Shown: one piece after another, positions 48,555-61,886 of the stretch
How positions within the stretch are numbered: the first letter of the stretch is position 1
How the letters are laid out: the number at the start of each line of letters is the position of its first letter
From: Otis tarda
Lineage: Eukaryota > Chordata > Aves > Otidiformes > Otididae
Direction of reading: 5' to 3'
DNA length: 64,000 bases
NCBI GenBank assembly: GCA_026413225.1
Contig: CM048591.1
Span: 35,681,803 to 35,745,802 of the forward strand
The notes under the pieces: model-generated
Told to the model about the DNA's origin: nothing
The model's input: only the letters and a program-made list of their open reading frames with translations
The model's database searches: none
Position numbers and translations under genes: made by a program

Positions 48555-48778
48555 CGTTATCGCAGAGGCATTATCACGGGACATTCTGCTACCAATCGGC
48601 TCGACCTTGGCCAGCAGCAGGTCCGCCCTGGGCCTGGCCAAGTCCACTGAACAAAGGGGAGCGACTTCTAGCAGTTTCCTACAGAAGCTACCACCTTAGG
48701 CCCCCCCCTCACTAACAAAACCACGACATCTTGTAATGTTACAAATAGAGATAGTACAGATGTTTGTAAGCATCTCTA

Positions 48779-48823
48779 ATATATATGTATCTATATATAT
48801 AATATCTAATATATTTATATCAT
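48779..48823. repeat. AT-rich simple repeat
   Basis: Imperfect TA and ATCTATATA units starting about 50 bp past the LTR. Simple low-complexity sequence. Confidence 0.75.
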
Positions 48824-51800
48824 AGAGTATACTTGTGTATGTATTACATTAACCACTGGAAGATGTCATCCTGTAAGTTTTACTTTGTGGATTTCATGTG
48901 ATGTGTAGCTATTTTTATTCACCTTCATGTGATTTGATCAAACTTTCCTTATGCATTGAATTGTATCTTATTAAACAAAAAATAGAAGCCACGTTCCAGT
49001 TTTTTCCCAAAAAATTTCCTAAATAAGATACTATGTGAGATCTGGAAAAGCTCAACAAATACTGTTGTAATAGGATTTTCTTTTGTGCTTACAGGAATGC
49101 CTTCATTGAATTCAGTGTGATCTGTCCATTTAATTAAAGCTAGGCGTAGAACTAGACTGGGTTCTTGAACCTTCTCTCCTATGCAAAGTTCTGTGGCTAA
49201 TATATTTTGTCAGGTAATATTTATTCACCATCAAATCCCACCCCCCAAAATTCATTGATTTCTGAATAATTATTCATATGTAGACAAGAGATTACACTTC
49301 AGCTCTGGCAGTCCGATTTTTCTCATAGATTGTCATAGAAAGCCAGTTTGGGTTGCATTTGGATCAGTACTCTTAGGCTTGTTCACTGGAATTGTCCATA
49401 AATTATTAATTATTAGTAACTACCAGTATTAATTATGAAAGTGATTTTATTAATCACTTTATGCATGTGCTTATTTCCACTGAATTCAATGAAATTTCAA
49501 GTCCTCTTGGGTATCATGGTAAAAATGAGTTTTATTTGCTTTAATCTTGAATATAGACCTTTCTATGGTGAGAGATTTTTTTGCATTTTGAACTTGCAAG
49601 GAAGGAATTACCATAGAAGATGTAGCTGCATAATCTTTTTAATATTGTATGATTTAGTATTCTGATTGACTATGCAATAACACATCTGTGTTCCATTCTG
49701 CATAGGTGCTACTAAGATGCCAGAAATAGATGCCCTGGATTTCTGTCAGCCATATAGCTTACATTGGAAGTTTGAATTATGTCCCCTTGTTTGCAGTTAT
49801 CTATTTCATGATGGATTTTTACCTGATAGTCTCTTTTCTTTCTTTCTTTCCTGATTAAAGCTTTTCCTGGTTATGTTCTTATGAAAAGTTTCAAGAGTCA
49901 TGAGAAATTGGAGAAATACTTTTGAATTCCTTTATATTGTGAAAGCTGAGTGAGTTGATTCTCCTGCACTCGCCTAATGCATTCTTTTACCTTACTTCCC
50001 TTTCCTTTGCTTCTGTCCTAGTATGTTAAATAAATTTCCGTTGTGAAGTTAGAGAACATAAGATTGGTGGAGCAGGGTGCTCAGCATGGTTAGCAAGGTA
50101 GATAAATGTCGTAGGTGAATCAGTAAGAGAGGATTTTGTTCCTTATTTGAGGAGCTGGATTTCCTAAGAACTTGAAGGAACAGAGTCATGGGGTTGCAAA
50201 AACGAATCTATGACCTGGAAGTGTCTAGAAGTCTTATAAGAACATCCCCTCATTTTTTGTTGTGTGCCCCTGAGCAACAGTGATTACTTGTTTTAAAATG
50301 TACATAGGAGATTAAATTCCAAAAATGATCTTCATCATGATTAATTTTACTTAGGATTTGAATTGAAGCTAAGCACTGACACACGGAACACAGTGTAGAC
50401 TCAATGTCTCAATTCATGCCTTAAGGTTGAATCGGTGCATATAAGTACCACATAATCATTTTCACTAACTCAGAATCTCACATACCATGAAATTAATTTT
50501 TAAGTTGATCCCTCACATGAATGATAACATGATTTTTTCCCCAAGATAATGGTTTACACCTTACATCTATTCTATTTTGATATACTATGAAATATATGAC
50601 AGTTTTTTTGCTGTTTGTTTTAGAGGTAAAATCTTTCAATCATTTTTTAAAAATTAGTGGCAATGTAAAAAATCCAAGCTAGTGCAAGAGGATATCTTCA
50701 GTCATTGACAGCTATTCTAAGCTTTCCATCATCCACCAGAGACTGATTGAAAAGTATAGATCATTATGACCTCACAGTGTTTTTAATGAGGAAATCATTA
50801 CATCATAATGAAAACCAATACATTGCTCAAGTTCATGTTGAGTGAGGCTGAATGGCTGTCTCCTGGGAACCAGGAACTCTGAAGAAAAATGAGAGTCCTA
50901 GTAGGTAATGAGCTGAGCATGAACTCCCATTGCCATTGTGAAAAACACTAGCACAGTCCTTGAAACTGGAGGCTATACAATAGGAGCAGAGAGAATATGT
51001 TTTCATTCACTAGGCATGATTTGACTGCTCTTAGAATACTTTATGTAGCTCTAATACCCACAATCCAAGAAAGAGATTGGTGGAAGTAAAAATCATTTGA
51101 AGACTTATGATAAGGATTTGAAAATATATACTATTGTAGAGAACAATTTGACATTTTCAGAGAAGAGATTAAAAGGTAACTCAAGTTTAAGTATCTTAAG
51201 AGAAAGAAATTTGCTTGTAGAGTCTTCAGTCTAGCAAAGGAAGATTGAAAAAATATTCAGGAACACAACTGAAGCAAGATAGAATCATACCAGATATGAG
51301 GTCTGTAATTTTTCTGAGACTGTAATTGACCATTGCAATTTGAGTCAGAGAACTGCAGTGATATTGGACAATTAAACTAAAAAGGAGGAATTAGAGAGAA
51401 ATCAACTGTTTGTGGTTAGCAGTGGGCAGTCTTTCTGAAGAGAATAAAAAAAAATGTCTGTTCTGTAGGAAGCATGGAAAAAATAGGAAGAGAGAGGATG
51501 TGCTTAATGACGTGAGCTGAAGTCATGAAAAGTACAAACAGGAAGGTATGCTCTGAATTTCAGTAACACGGTGTGCGACATGAACTTTAAAAAGAATTAG
51601 TCTTTAGCAGAAGAAATGCAAAGAGAAGGAAGAATAGCTTTTGTGGTGTGATGTACACAGAATTTAGGATTACATTGGTCTGATACAGCCCTTTAGAGCT
51701 GCTGGTTGCAGAGCTGAGAGAAGACTAAAGCTCTTCAGTTAAGGTAGTGCAGGGCTTGGTGAGGGAAATTCAGAAAAAAAAAAGATAAATAACTGGTTTT

Positions 51801-54800
51801 CAGTATTTCTTTCATATTCTTTTGTCTACCTGTAGGGTTGAGCATAAGAAAACAGTGTTTTAGTGAGGTAGTAGTGAAATATTTAAAGGAGAAAGCTTTT
51901 CATTGTAATTGGGGGCCTAGAGACAGATTAATGTTTTTGAGTCAAATCTTGATAAAAGATTCAAGGTGAGATATTTTGTTAAAGACTTGACATCCAAAGA
52001 ATAAAAATACTTATTTTTCAAAGTATTCTTTGCAGTAGAAACTTTGTCAGAAAAAAGAAATCTAAATTTACTGTAAGAAACAACTGAGGGACATGCATTC
52101 TGATAGTAATTTCAAGTAAAAATATACAGGTGCTGCACTTACGTGTAGATATAAATTTTAAAAATTCTGTCAATAAAAAATAAAGTTAAGATAATAGTGA
52201 AGAAGTCTAAGTAGTAGGAGACATAAATTTCCGTTGTTTCCTTAGGAAAGCATATATTAAGGCCTGAAACTACAGATAATATGTGATGATTTACAGTCTC
52301 AAGACCTCTACTTTGAGTAGTTTACCTGAAGAAGATAAAAGTTTTCTGATGTTCTGTATTTTTAATGAACACAATTTTGATAAGAAGGCATTACGTATAG
52401 CTTAGAGTGCATTTTATTGCAGCCTACTGTCATACGTATTATTATGTACAGTTCAAAAGGTACCTGCATTTTATAGTAAATTCCTCAAAAGATTATGAAT
52501 ATTGAATTATCCTGACTGTGTTTTTATTTTTCTGTCAAGAATTGTAAAATTTTAGTCTCATTTTCCATTATTCAGCTGGTACTTTGTGATATTTGTTCTT
52601 ACTATTCATAAAAAGGAGATAAAAACTTCCTTATATATACAAATATATTTTTTCTTATTTACATATACTCATTGTGTATCTCTAGACTTGTCTTTACACT
52701 GGCAGCTTTTGTAGTAGACATCCTGTGTAGGATATTCAGTTTATATATGTCAGATCCTCTAGGGCCATGGCTTTTGCCAGATGAAGCACTTTTGATTTTG
52801 AGGCTGATGAAACACAGTGCTATTATTGATCTGTGCATGACACAGCCTGTCTCTCTGCTGGCAGAGTGTAGCAACATTTATCCAGGAATTTGTGAAATGT
52901 CACTCGGATCATGTTCATAAGGTAAACTGTGCAAAAAACAGGATCCAAGCTGAGAATCCATGAGGAATTAGACGTGACTCTCTTATTTTTTCGTCCTATC
53001 TCCTAGGTCAGCCAAGTGGTATTTGTTAAAACGATGTCTGTGGTTTATATTAGGTATTGAAGAAAGTATGAGTATCACTAGGAACACCCTGGACAATATA
53101 ATGATACTGTTCTTTTTACTTAGTTTTTTAGGTCACTTGGGAAAACAATATTTTAAGTCAGTGAAAGTGATCTAAAAATTACAAGTCTGTAATTTCTGTT
53201 CTGTTTGTAACAAAATGACAGTTCCTGTACAGCTCCAATAAGGAAACTGTGTTTATATTCTCTAAAGATTTTAACTTGTCTTACTTTGTCTTCAGCGATA
53301 TGTGGCAGTACAAGTTTGTCATTAAGATCTGAGTAAGCAGTAGTGGTCAGAAAGGGTATATGACTGTTTCTACACATAAAACTGCCAAAATACTGATATT
53401 TACATGTTTTGTTTCTTTATCAATTACAATTTTAAAAATTTATGCATTTTCGTTAGTATCAAGAGCATGTTATGTAAAAATTAATGAAAACTAAGTTAAA
53501 TAATAAAAAAGCAAGCTTCCATATACTATTTATCTATTTGTAAAGTGTCAAATGTGACTTTTCCAGACATTTTTTAAGTAGTGTTTCAGCAATAGACTTA
53601 CTGTTATCTGCAAATGGATGTTGCACCTTCTCATTTTGAAAAAGTTGTTTTAAAGTATAACGAAGACACAAAAAGCTGCAATTATTAAAATTAAAAATTT
53701 TCTGTTTCTAAAACAGCTGTAACAGTAACAATTTGAAATATTTATTGCTCTATTTGCCAACATTTTTCAATTTTAGACAATAAAATATTTAGAAAAGCTT
53801 CTAGACTATTTGATTTAAAAATCAGTTACTAGTTAAGACAAGAAGAAACAGGTTTTATTGAAGTTAAAATTTTTATTTTGGCTAGCTTGGGATTTTTTCC
53901 CAGGTATAACAAGGCTTTTATTTCTGTAAGATAATTTCTGTAGTTTGAATTCCACAAGACCAAATCAAGATTTAAATGAAATATCACTTGTGAATGACCA
54001 CTGAAATGTGCTTAGTCTCTGCTTTTACGTATTCTTACATTTGTATGTAAGAATATAGAAAGCCAAGAGGGGAAAAGTTGTTGTTGGTTGTGAAAATACA
54101 TTTGCATACATGTTGCATATATTTTTATATGTTATCCCTCCTTTTGCAAGATTGACATGTGTGAGATGCAAACTCATGTGTTGTGGAAAAGGACAAATTG
54201 CAGTTGGTTGGTTTGGGGTTTTGGTTTTTTTGGCTTATGGATATGCATGTTTATTTTGCAAAAGTCCACAGGATGGACATACTGATGTCTGTTTCTCAGG
54301 AAGATAAAGATGGTATTTCATAGCATGAAGGCCACCTGCATGTCAAATTTACTGCTCTTCATAGTAGAGCTGTTGCCAGATTGCGAGACATTTCTTGCAG
54401 AGAATTTCACAAAGGACATTTATTTTGCTAATTAGCAGTGTCAAGGCACTCTGTGAAATACCATATCTTGTTTTGGGTGCCACACATAAAATACACATAT
54501 TGGAAGAAAGAACCGAGAATTCTAAGAAATTTTGAACTTGTTAACTATGAGAAAAGATTGAAAGCATGTAACTAATGAAATCTCTAAAATAACAGATCAA
54601 TGGTAAAGACTGGAGGACTGTAATAGCTATGTTCCTATGTATAAAAGATTATTTTAAAGGGTTAGTGATTAGTTTGTGCTTCCATCTCCTTTAAGGAGAA
54701 TAGATTTAATTTTTCAAGAAAGATGGTTTAGATATAAGGCAAATTTTCTTTCTGAGGGTGCTGAAGAGTTGCAGAAGGCTGCTGGGAGAATCTTGTCTGT

Positions 54801-57800
54801 AGTTAAACTAGAATTTTCAAGAATAATCTACTTACACTCTTGTACATGTACTAAGTTTAATGTATTCTTAACATCATTAGCAGTCTTGCTCTTGTAGCAA
54901 TTAATTTTTTTTGTCCTCATTCTCAAATGGAAGGACTTTTTTTTTTTTTAGGTAACTAATGCAGGAACAATATTTTTGTACTGAAGAGACTGAACGATGG
55001 AGCTAGTCCTTGCAAACTTTTACTCCATAGACATTAAGTTCACCTTTTCCTCCGTGCAGCTTATTACTCTTTGGTTTCTAGTAAAGTGTATCAATGATCA
55101 GAAAGCAGGACCATAACAACAGCTCCCATATCTTGTCCTTGGGGAAACAATGTCAGAAAGAAACATATTTGGTCCTAGAATTCTTTTGAACTGCTCCAGA
55201 TTTCAGAAGGGGAATCTTCTCCTTCACCAGTTCAGCACTGTTAGGTCTTCCGCAAAGCACTGTTTTGACCCTATTTTCTTACCCATCCCACACTGAGATT
55301 TCTTTGTATCATTTATTGCACAAAGGGAATTGGCATTTTTGTTAGAGCTTGCATCTTACTCCAGCTGCCTCCTTCCCACAATCCCTTGTTTAAGCTTGTG
55401 TGTTCAAAGTTAATGCTGGTGCTCTGTTGTCCTGACTATGCCCTTTTGCTACAGCAAGAAACTTCAAAAGACCCATCCACAGCCAGGAGTACAAACCAGA
55501 AGAGTACAACCATTCTCATCACTTTACCAAGGAAGATGCATGAGCCTTCAGACTGCATCTGTTTTCTTTTTGTCTTTCTAGACATAAAGGAATAGGAGTC
55601 AAGAACTGAGGTATCTTCAACAACAATAGAAGAGGAAAGTATTACAACTAAGACTATTTCTGAGACCAAAAAATGTTATCTGGGAACTACACCTGAGATC
55701 TCTTTTAAAAAATGGTTATCTACAGTATTCCCTCCTTGGGTTTGCCCTCATTTTTTCTGCCTTATACCCTAGTTGTTGCAGATGACGAGTACTGGCTCGC
55801 AGGATTATTTGGCATCCCTAGAGAAGTCAGGCACTAATACTTTCCTTGTAACCTAAGGAGAAGAGGGAAGGGAAGAGTTTTTGTGGATTTGAAGCCATGT
55901 TTGTTTTCATGAAGTGCCTGGACCTCATGGACTCACTCACTGCTAGAGGAGGTAGAAGAACGTTTGTACTTCCTTGCTAATGCTTTGCACAATCTAATTT
56001 GTTCTCCTAAAGTTCTCTTGCCAATTAATGAGGTAATCATGGACTGTTCCCATAGCTTGTGTCATGTTCAAGTTTATTTTGCACCACTCCAGGCTACCTT
56101 TGATGTCTAATGTGGCAAGAGCTCCACTTTCTTTCTCAGTCATGGAGACTGTATGACTAGCCATAGCACATCTCACAAGATTCACAGGCGTTGGAAAAAG
56201 ATTTGCTCTTTGGTGGCTGTAAGATTCACTCTTTGGTCTGCCTGTGCATAGTCTGCTGTTCATTCATAGATTCGAAGATGGTCCAGTAATCTTTAGGGTA
56301 TTATGTACACTGAAGAGAAATGTGTGACTTGGTCTATACTCGTATCTCAGTGAAGCAAACAGAAGAGAATGAGGGGAGTGCTAAGAGCAGCTGTTGGTCT
56401 GGTTCGAGCTGGCATGTTGAATTGCAGGGATTATGTACAACTACAGTATTGTCCTCAAAATCTTCATGTGCATGAAAAAAAAAGTCATAATATTGATGAT
56501 AATAATGATAGAGTATCTTTCATTGTATACATTAGGCTGAAAACTTGGCGTTTTCTTGTGATGATCTCTTCGGCTGTTTAATATGTAATGTGAGGAATAC
56601 TTTACCCTAAACTGTTCATTTATGCCTGTGATTTTAGCAAGGATTCCAATGATAACATAAATTACAAATTAAAGATAAGACTATGAGGGTTCATTTACAA
56701 GAATCCAGAGATGAATACCACTTTAATTTGTATGCAGTACAATTTTGAGATAATATTTAAGTACAGTTCATGATTTTGAAAAATATCCCTGTCTTCACAT
56801 CCCCCACACAATGTCTGTCATCAGCTTCCTCATACCTGTCAGAAGTGGCTAGCAATATGTCTTTATTTTCTTATATAGAAATGTAAATAATACATTAATA
56901 TTTGTATAGTATCACCATTATGTGACTAAAAATTCCCAGGTTTTTTACTTTTTTTTCCAGCTCTTTTTTGTGTATTTATATTTTTGTCCTGCTCTATAAG
57001 AACATAGAACTTTTCCAGTAATTAAATTTGTTAATACTGTTTACACTTAAAATGTTTTATTTTTACACAGCTGTCTACATAAAAGAATCAAAAAAGCTTA
57101 TGAGGACATTTTTTCAGCTTTTGTTCATATCTGAAGCAGTTACAAATGAGGTGTTTAAATAATCATGTAAAATTAAATATAGAGCTATCTTTATAAATTT
57201 TGTTCCTTGAATATTGCAACTCACTTCTGAAAATTCCTCTGATGTACATATTTTTAGGAATTTTAATTTGAAAATACTTATATCACTTTCTCAAACCTTT
57301 GTATCTTTTAGAAATATTTTCAGTAAGTTGACAGAAAATAGTCTTAACAAGTGAAAAGCTGAGATTTAAGCAGGCCAGAGTATGGAAGATGGAACAGCTT
57401 TTCATACAAGCACAGAATTCCTGCCCACATATATTTGAGATGCAGAAGTATTTCAATAGAAAATGGTTCACTCTCTAAAACAGATGGATTTGAGGGGAGG
57501 TTAAATTAATATTTCACCATTCTTTCAGCTGTTTTGTTTCTTCTTTGCTTATATATTCTTTTAAAAATAATTTTAATTTTTAAAGATATAAAACGGTATA
57601 CTTTGGAACTAAGTGAGTAAATCAAAAGAAAGTTCAAAAACAGTCTTCAAAATAGCATTTTCATTTTGGTTTCTCTCTATTTTATGTGAGCTATATGGAA
57701 AACAGATGGAAGCATTATTAATTTTTTCCCCCAATGAGTTTTAGTGCAGCATATTTGTATGTGTTATCTGAAACATATGAATACTTAGTATTGCTGCTGT

Positions 57801-60800
57801 TAAATTCGTAATGAGTTGTAGGGATTGTGAAATTCCCTGACTGACTCTCATGCAAGTAGTTCATTTGCAGTGCTTAGATGTGTTAAGATTAAGCAGGGGG
57901 AATATGGCAAGCACTATCCCTGACCCTAGATGAAAAATTCAAATTTCTAGCTTTATGAGTTTGCCTCAACTCTTGTGCTTGGTGAAAATCAGATAAATAC
58001 CATGTAACCCTGCAAAAAAATCTTGCAGTAAAACCTGGTCCTCAGTATAAAAGATTGCATGGATTCCATGTCTCATATTGAAATTTTTCTAGTAAGTACA
58101 AAGACGTGGAAATCATGGGGCAAATTTTATGCGTCAGATGGAAGTCTTTGCACTCAATGTGCACAGGCCTGTTAGGTGTTGGAATACCCAAGTCAACCTG
58201 TATTTGTTTAAATGTCAATGGTGGGTACCTGGAAACATTGGTTTTGGACTTCAGCCACATCTTCACAAATGGCTTGCTATAACATTTGGATATTTTCGAG
58301 TGGGATGAAGTATTGTGAAATGTCTCTGGTTGCATTTTCATTGTTGATTTAATTGTAGTAAAACTTATTTTAATGTACTGGGTTGTGTCTGTGTGGATAT
58401 TAATATGTCAAATAAGTTAAACTACATAGAATAATATACTGTAATTTCAATATTTTCCTTTTAAGAAATATTAATTTTTTTAATTCTGTAATTTTTATCT
58501 GAAAATCTTAAGGCTTTACATGCCAGGTCCTGCACATCTATGTATTCTGGCAGTTTGCATCTCCACACTGGATACTCAGTTCCTACAAAAATTAAAGCAC
58601 ATAGTTGTGATCATATAGTTGATCAAAATGAAACTACTTATATAAGTAATGTTACATACGTGGTTTATAGTCCTTGTATTCCTTTGAAATTTGCAAGGAC
58701 AGATGGAGTGCTGCGTCTACTTTTGTGTGAAAGATAATGTTTTTAATATGTACAGAAATTAGGCATGGGATACAGCAATATTTACTTATACAGAGACATG
58801 AAATTAAAGGGATAGAAAATTCAAGCTAAAATAGAATTACTGCAGGTCAAACCCCTTATCTTTCAATTGGTGTTATCATTATACAGATTACAAGTTTCAG
58901 AAGCATTTTCATCATATTAAAAATTGCTACCTATATTATTATGTTTTTTCTTATTTTCCATAATTTATTTGAAAAATCATTGGTTGCACAATGTGCAGTT
59001 CTGTACTCAGTCTTGTCTGTTGTTTATAACAGCACATGATTTCTTGGAGAATTGGGCCCAGAATATATTACTCCAGTTCATTTATACATGAGTGTTTGTG
59101 TGTTTCTCTAAAATAGATATATGTGTTCAGATCTTGATCTATGTGATATTATCATTCTTTACAGAAAGAAAAAAGCAAAACAAAACATTATTTAAAATGG
59201 ACCTCTCTGCTCTGATTTTATTGATTTTATTTTCTTTATTTTTTCATAAGATGCCATAGCCAGATCACATGCTCTAATAGTAGGCTTTTATAAGTTATAG
59301 AATAAGTTTAACTGTAAAATGACTGAATTAAAATTAGAAGTAAAACATTTGTTTATGAAGTGGTACACAGTAAATAGTCTTTTATAAACAGTGAGTACTC
59401 TCATCACTACTAGCGCACGATTAAGAAGACATTGAGAGACTTTGATAAGTCTTTGTTAGTGATTACAACTGTATTCCCAATAATATCTGAATTTATAATT
59501 TGTATGTATGAAAGGGCTGTTCTGTAGACAACGTGTAAACATTGCTTTTATAAAGCTGATGAACAGCAATTGTGTTACAGTGGCATTATCAGTAGGACAA
59601 CTGTGTTTTTTTCTTTAGTACAATACTTGAGAAATATATCTCTTATCTGCATGCTGATATCTGTATTTCTCTGCTGGGAACTAATTTAAACACTTCATGA
59701 GAGATTGACATTTTCAGTGCCTTAAACATCCTTAAAAGCTGCTTTGTTCATTGCAAGCCATATTTAGTATGACCTCATAATAATGTAGCACACCTCAAGT
59801 GTCATGCTTGTCTTTACTATGCACATTGGAGCTGTGTTCATCTATAGTAGACAACTGCACTTCAAGGAAAGGTTTTTTTTTCTTGATAGGCAATTAGCAG
59901 TAATTAGGAAGATTCACTTCAGCAAGATGTCAACATGAGATTGTTTTAAAAAGTTGAATGTCAGTGGCTTTAAGAGTTTTTTTTTTTTTCCTGACACATA
60001 GGTATGGCATGTGAAACATGAAATGTTAATTTAACTTTTCTGCTTATTATTCATGCACAATATTATTTTGTCATTCAGATGCTACACTGACAGAGTGCAA
60101 AGGGTGTTAAAATAGTGCTGCTAGAATAAAAAGAGGATTAATCTACCATTGGCCAATTAGCCAAAGGGTACTTAATGGTCTCTAAAGGCTACTGAAGTCT
60201 AACAACTAGCTAAAGCACTGGCAAAAAGTCCTCTATATTACCTTCATTTACTTGACATTTTGTGAAACAGTCAGCTGCTGATAAATGCATTTAGCTGAAA
60301 AAAAAAATTATAACTGAGTGATACAGTAGATTTTACTAAAATTTCAGAAGAATAAATGACAAATAACTTTTACATTTTAGAATTTTTTTCCTGCTTTGGG
60401 GGGTTGTTGTTTCAACGTAGGGATAGGATATTAAGTCACCAAAGACTTCCGTTTCATATTTTGTCTTCATGACAGGAATACTAAGTAATCAACCAATTAC
60501 ATCACTTGCATGAAAAAAACTTTGAGGATTTAGAGTTATTTGCCTTTTGTCTATATGATCACATTAAGTATGCTGCACAGTTGGCTTTTTAATGTGGTAT
60601 ATATCTTTCTGTATTTTCAGATAGCTACATACCATCTCTATTAATTTTAGCTTTTTTTTTTCTTTACCCATCAGGCAGAGGTAGGTTTTGATTTGAGAGA
60701 ACAAAACAGGGTCAAGATTAGTGGAACTGACTCAATAAATTTTACCTTGGATATTGTAGATAGGTGCTTGCAAATATGTTTTGAAAAGTTCTTTCATGGT

Positions 60801-61861
60801 TTATGTGTGCAACAAGTACTGCTTATCTTATGTATTTTTCATGATCAAGGTAAAGCTGTGGGAAAATAGCATTCTATTTAAAACCTTCAGGCGAGCGGTG
60901 TTAGATTTTAAAATAGAACTTGGTGCAAGAGCTGTGCATATAGCAAATGTATTTTATTACACACTGTAGCAAGGTTTCTTAGAGAAAGAAAGGAATATGT
61001 TGACTTCAAGTTTCTTACAGACATCTCTGCACACATTGTCATGTTTTCTTCTGCGAGGATTTTAGGATGGGAAGCTTTATAGCAGATGTTTTTAGACGTG
61101 AGGGTATTTAGATTGGTTATAGTTGGATTACAAAATGAGGAGTAAAATAAGGTTATGTTTTTGCTTAAAATAGGCTTCAAGAATACCTGATTTACATCCT
61201 ATTTTATAATTTTGCCTGGAAATATATTTTATATACTACATTCTGCAAATAAAAATGTATGGGATCATGTACAGCAGTGGCAGTGCAATAGCAGCCACCA
61301 CCAAGAGGAATGTCATTTTTGTACATGCCAGTTGCAGTAGGAGGGTGACTCTGCTGTAAATGGAACCACAACTGAACATCACAGCAACCCTGTGAACCCT
61401 CCTTACAGAGCTGTTGTGATGCTGAGGAGCAATAAACCCCGTTCCAGGAGCTTCCTGCATTGATCCATTGGGTCTTCCATGTAGCTGACTTTATGAGCAG
61501 AGGGCTTACGGTAGAAAGCCTTGCTGAGTCACTGAAAGGTTTATGTTGACTACACGGAAACTGATATTTCATCACATATCCCTTTGTGTAGAGCAGAACA
61601 GAGTGTCATGGGTATAACAAGAGCAAGGAGATTAAGATAGATGGATGTTAAAATGTTGAATCTATAAACATCTGTTAAGCCAAAACACTCTGGAGGAGGT
61701 GCAGCAGACAAAGGCCGCTACATCATGGAGGAACAGCGGTAGCCTGCCTTTACCAACATCTGGTCTAGCTGGTGTTTAAGATTTTACCTTTCATCCTGGT
61801 GACCTCTTCCCCTGGAGTAAATCCTTTTTACTCTGTCACTCAGGATTTGTGTGCTTGGTAG

Positions 61862-61886
61862 CACACACACACATAAAAAAAAAAAA
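61862..61886. repeat. Short CA microsatellite plus A tract
   Basis: Six CA units followed by TA and twelve A residues. Nothing recognisable as a SINE or retrocopy precedes it. Confidence 0.75.

Larger units (their letters stand above)
47583..48728 (-). mobile_element. Solo LTR, 1146 bp, antisense avian ERV
   Basis: On the minus strand it begins TGTCGTGGTTTTGTTAG and ends CTACGACA, so the ends are short imperfect inverted repeats with TG...CA. An exact 5-bp target duplication TCTTG flanks it (47578-47582 and 48729-48733). It is much richer in GC and CpG than the surrounding intron. On the minus strand a TATA-like TATTTAAG lies at 48554-48547, downstream of a promoter-like half, and AATAAA lies at 47770-47765, about 180 bp before the 3' end. 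No internal viral genes are present, so it is a solo LTR. The 5-bp duplication suggests an ERVL-like or ERVK/ERV1-independent assignment cannot be made by eye; a repeat library would settle the family. Confidence 0.9.

Noticed and set aside
47895..48699. Several long open frames (up to 141 codons) on both strands
   Set aside because: They all lie inside the GC-rich solo LTR; GC-rich sequence has few stops, and no protein family is recognisable.
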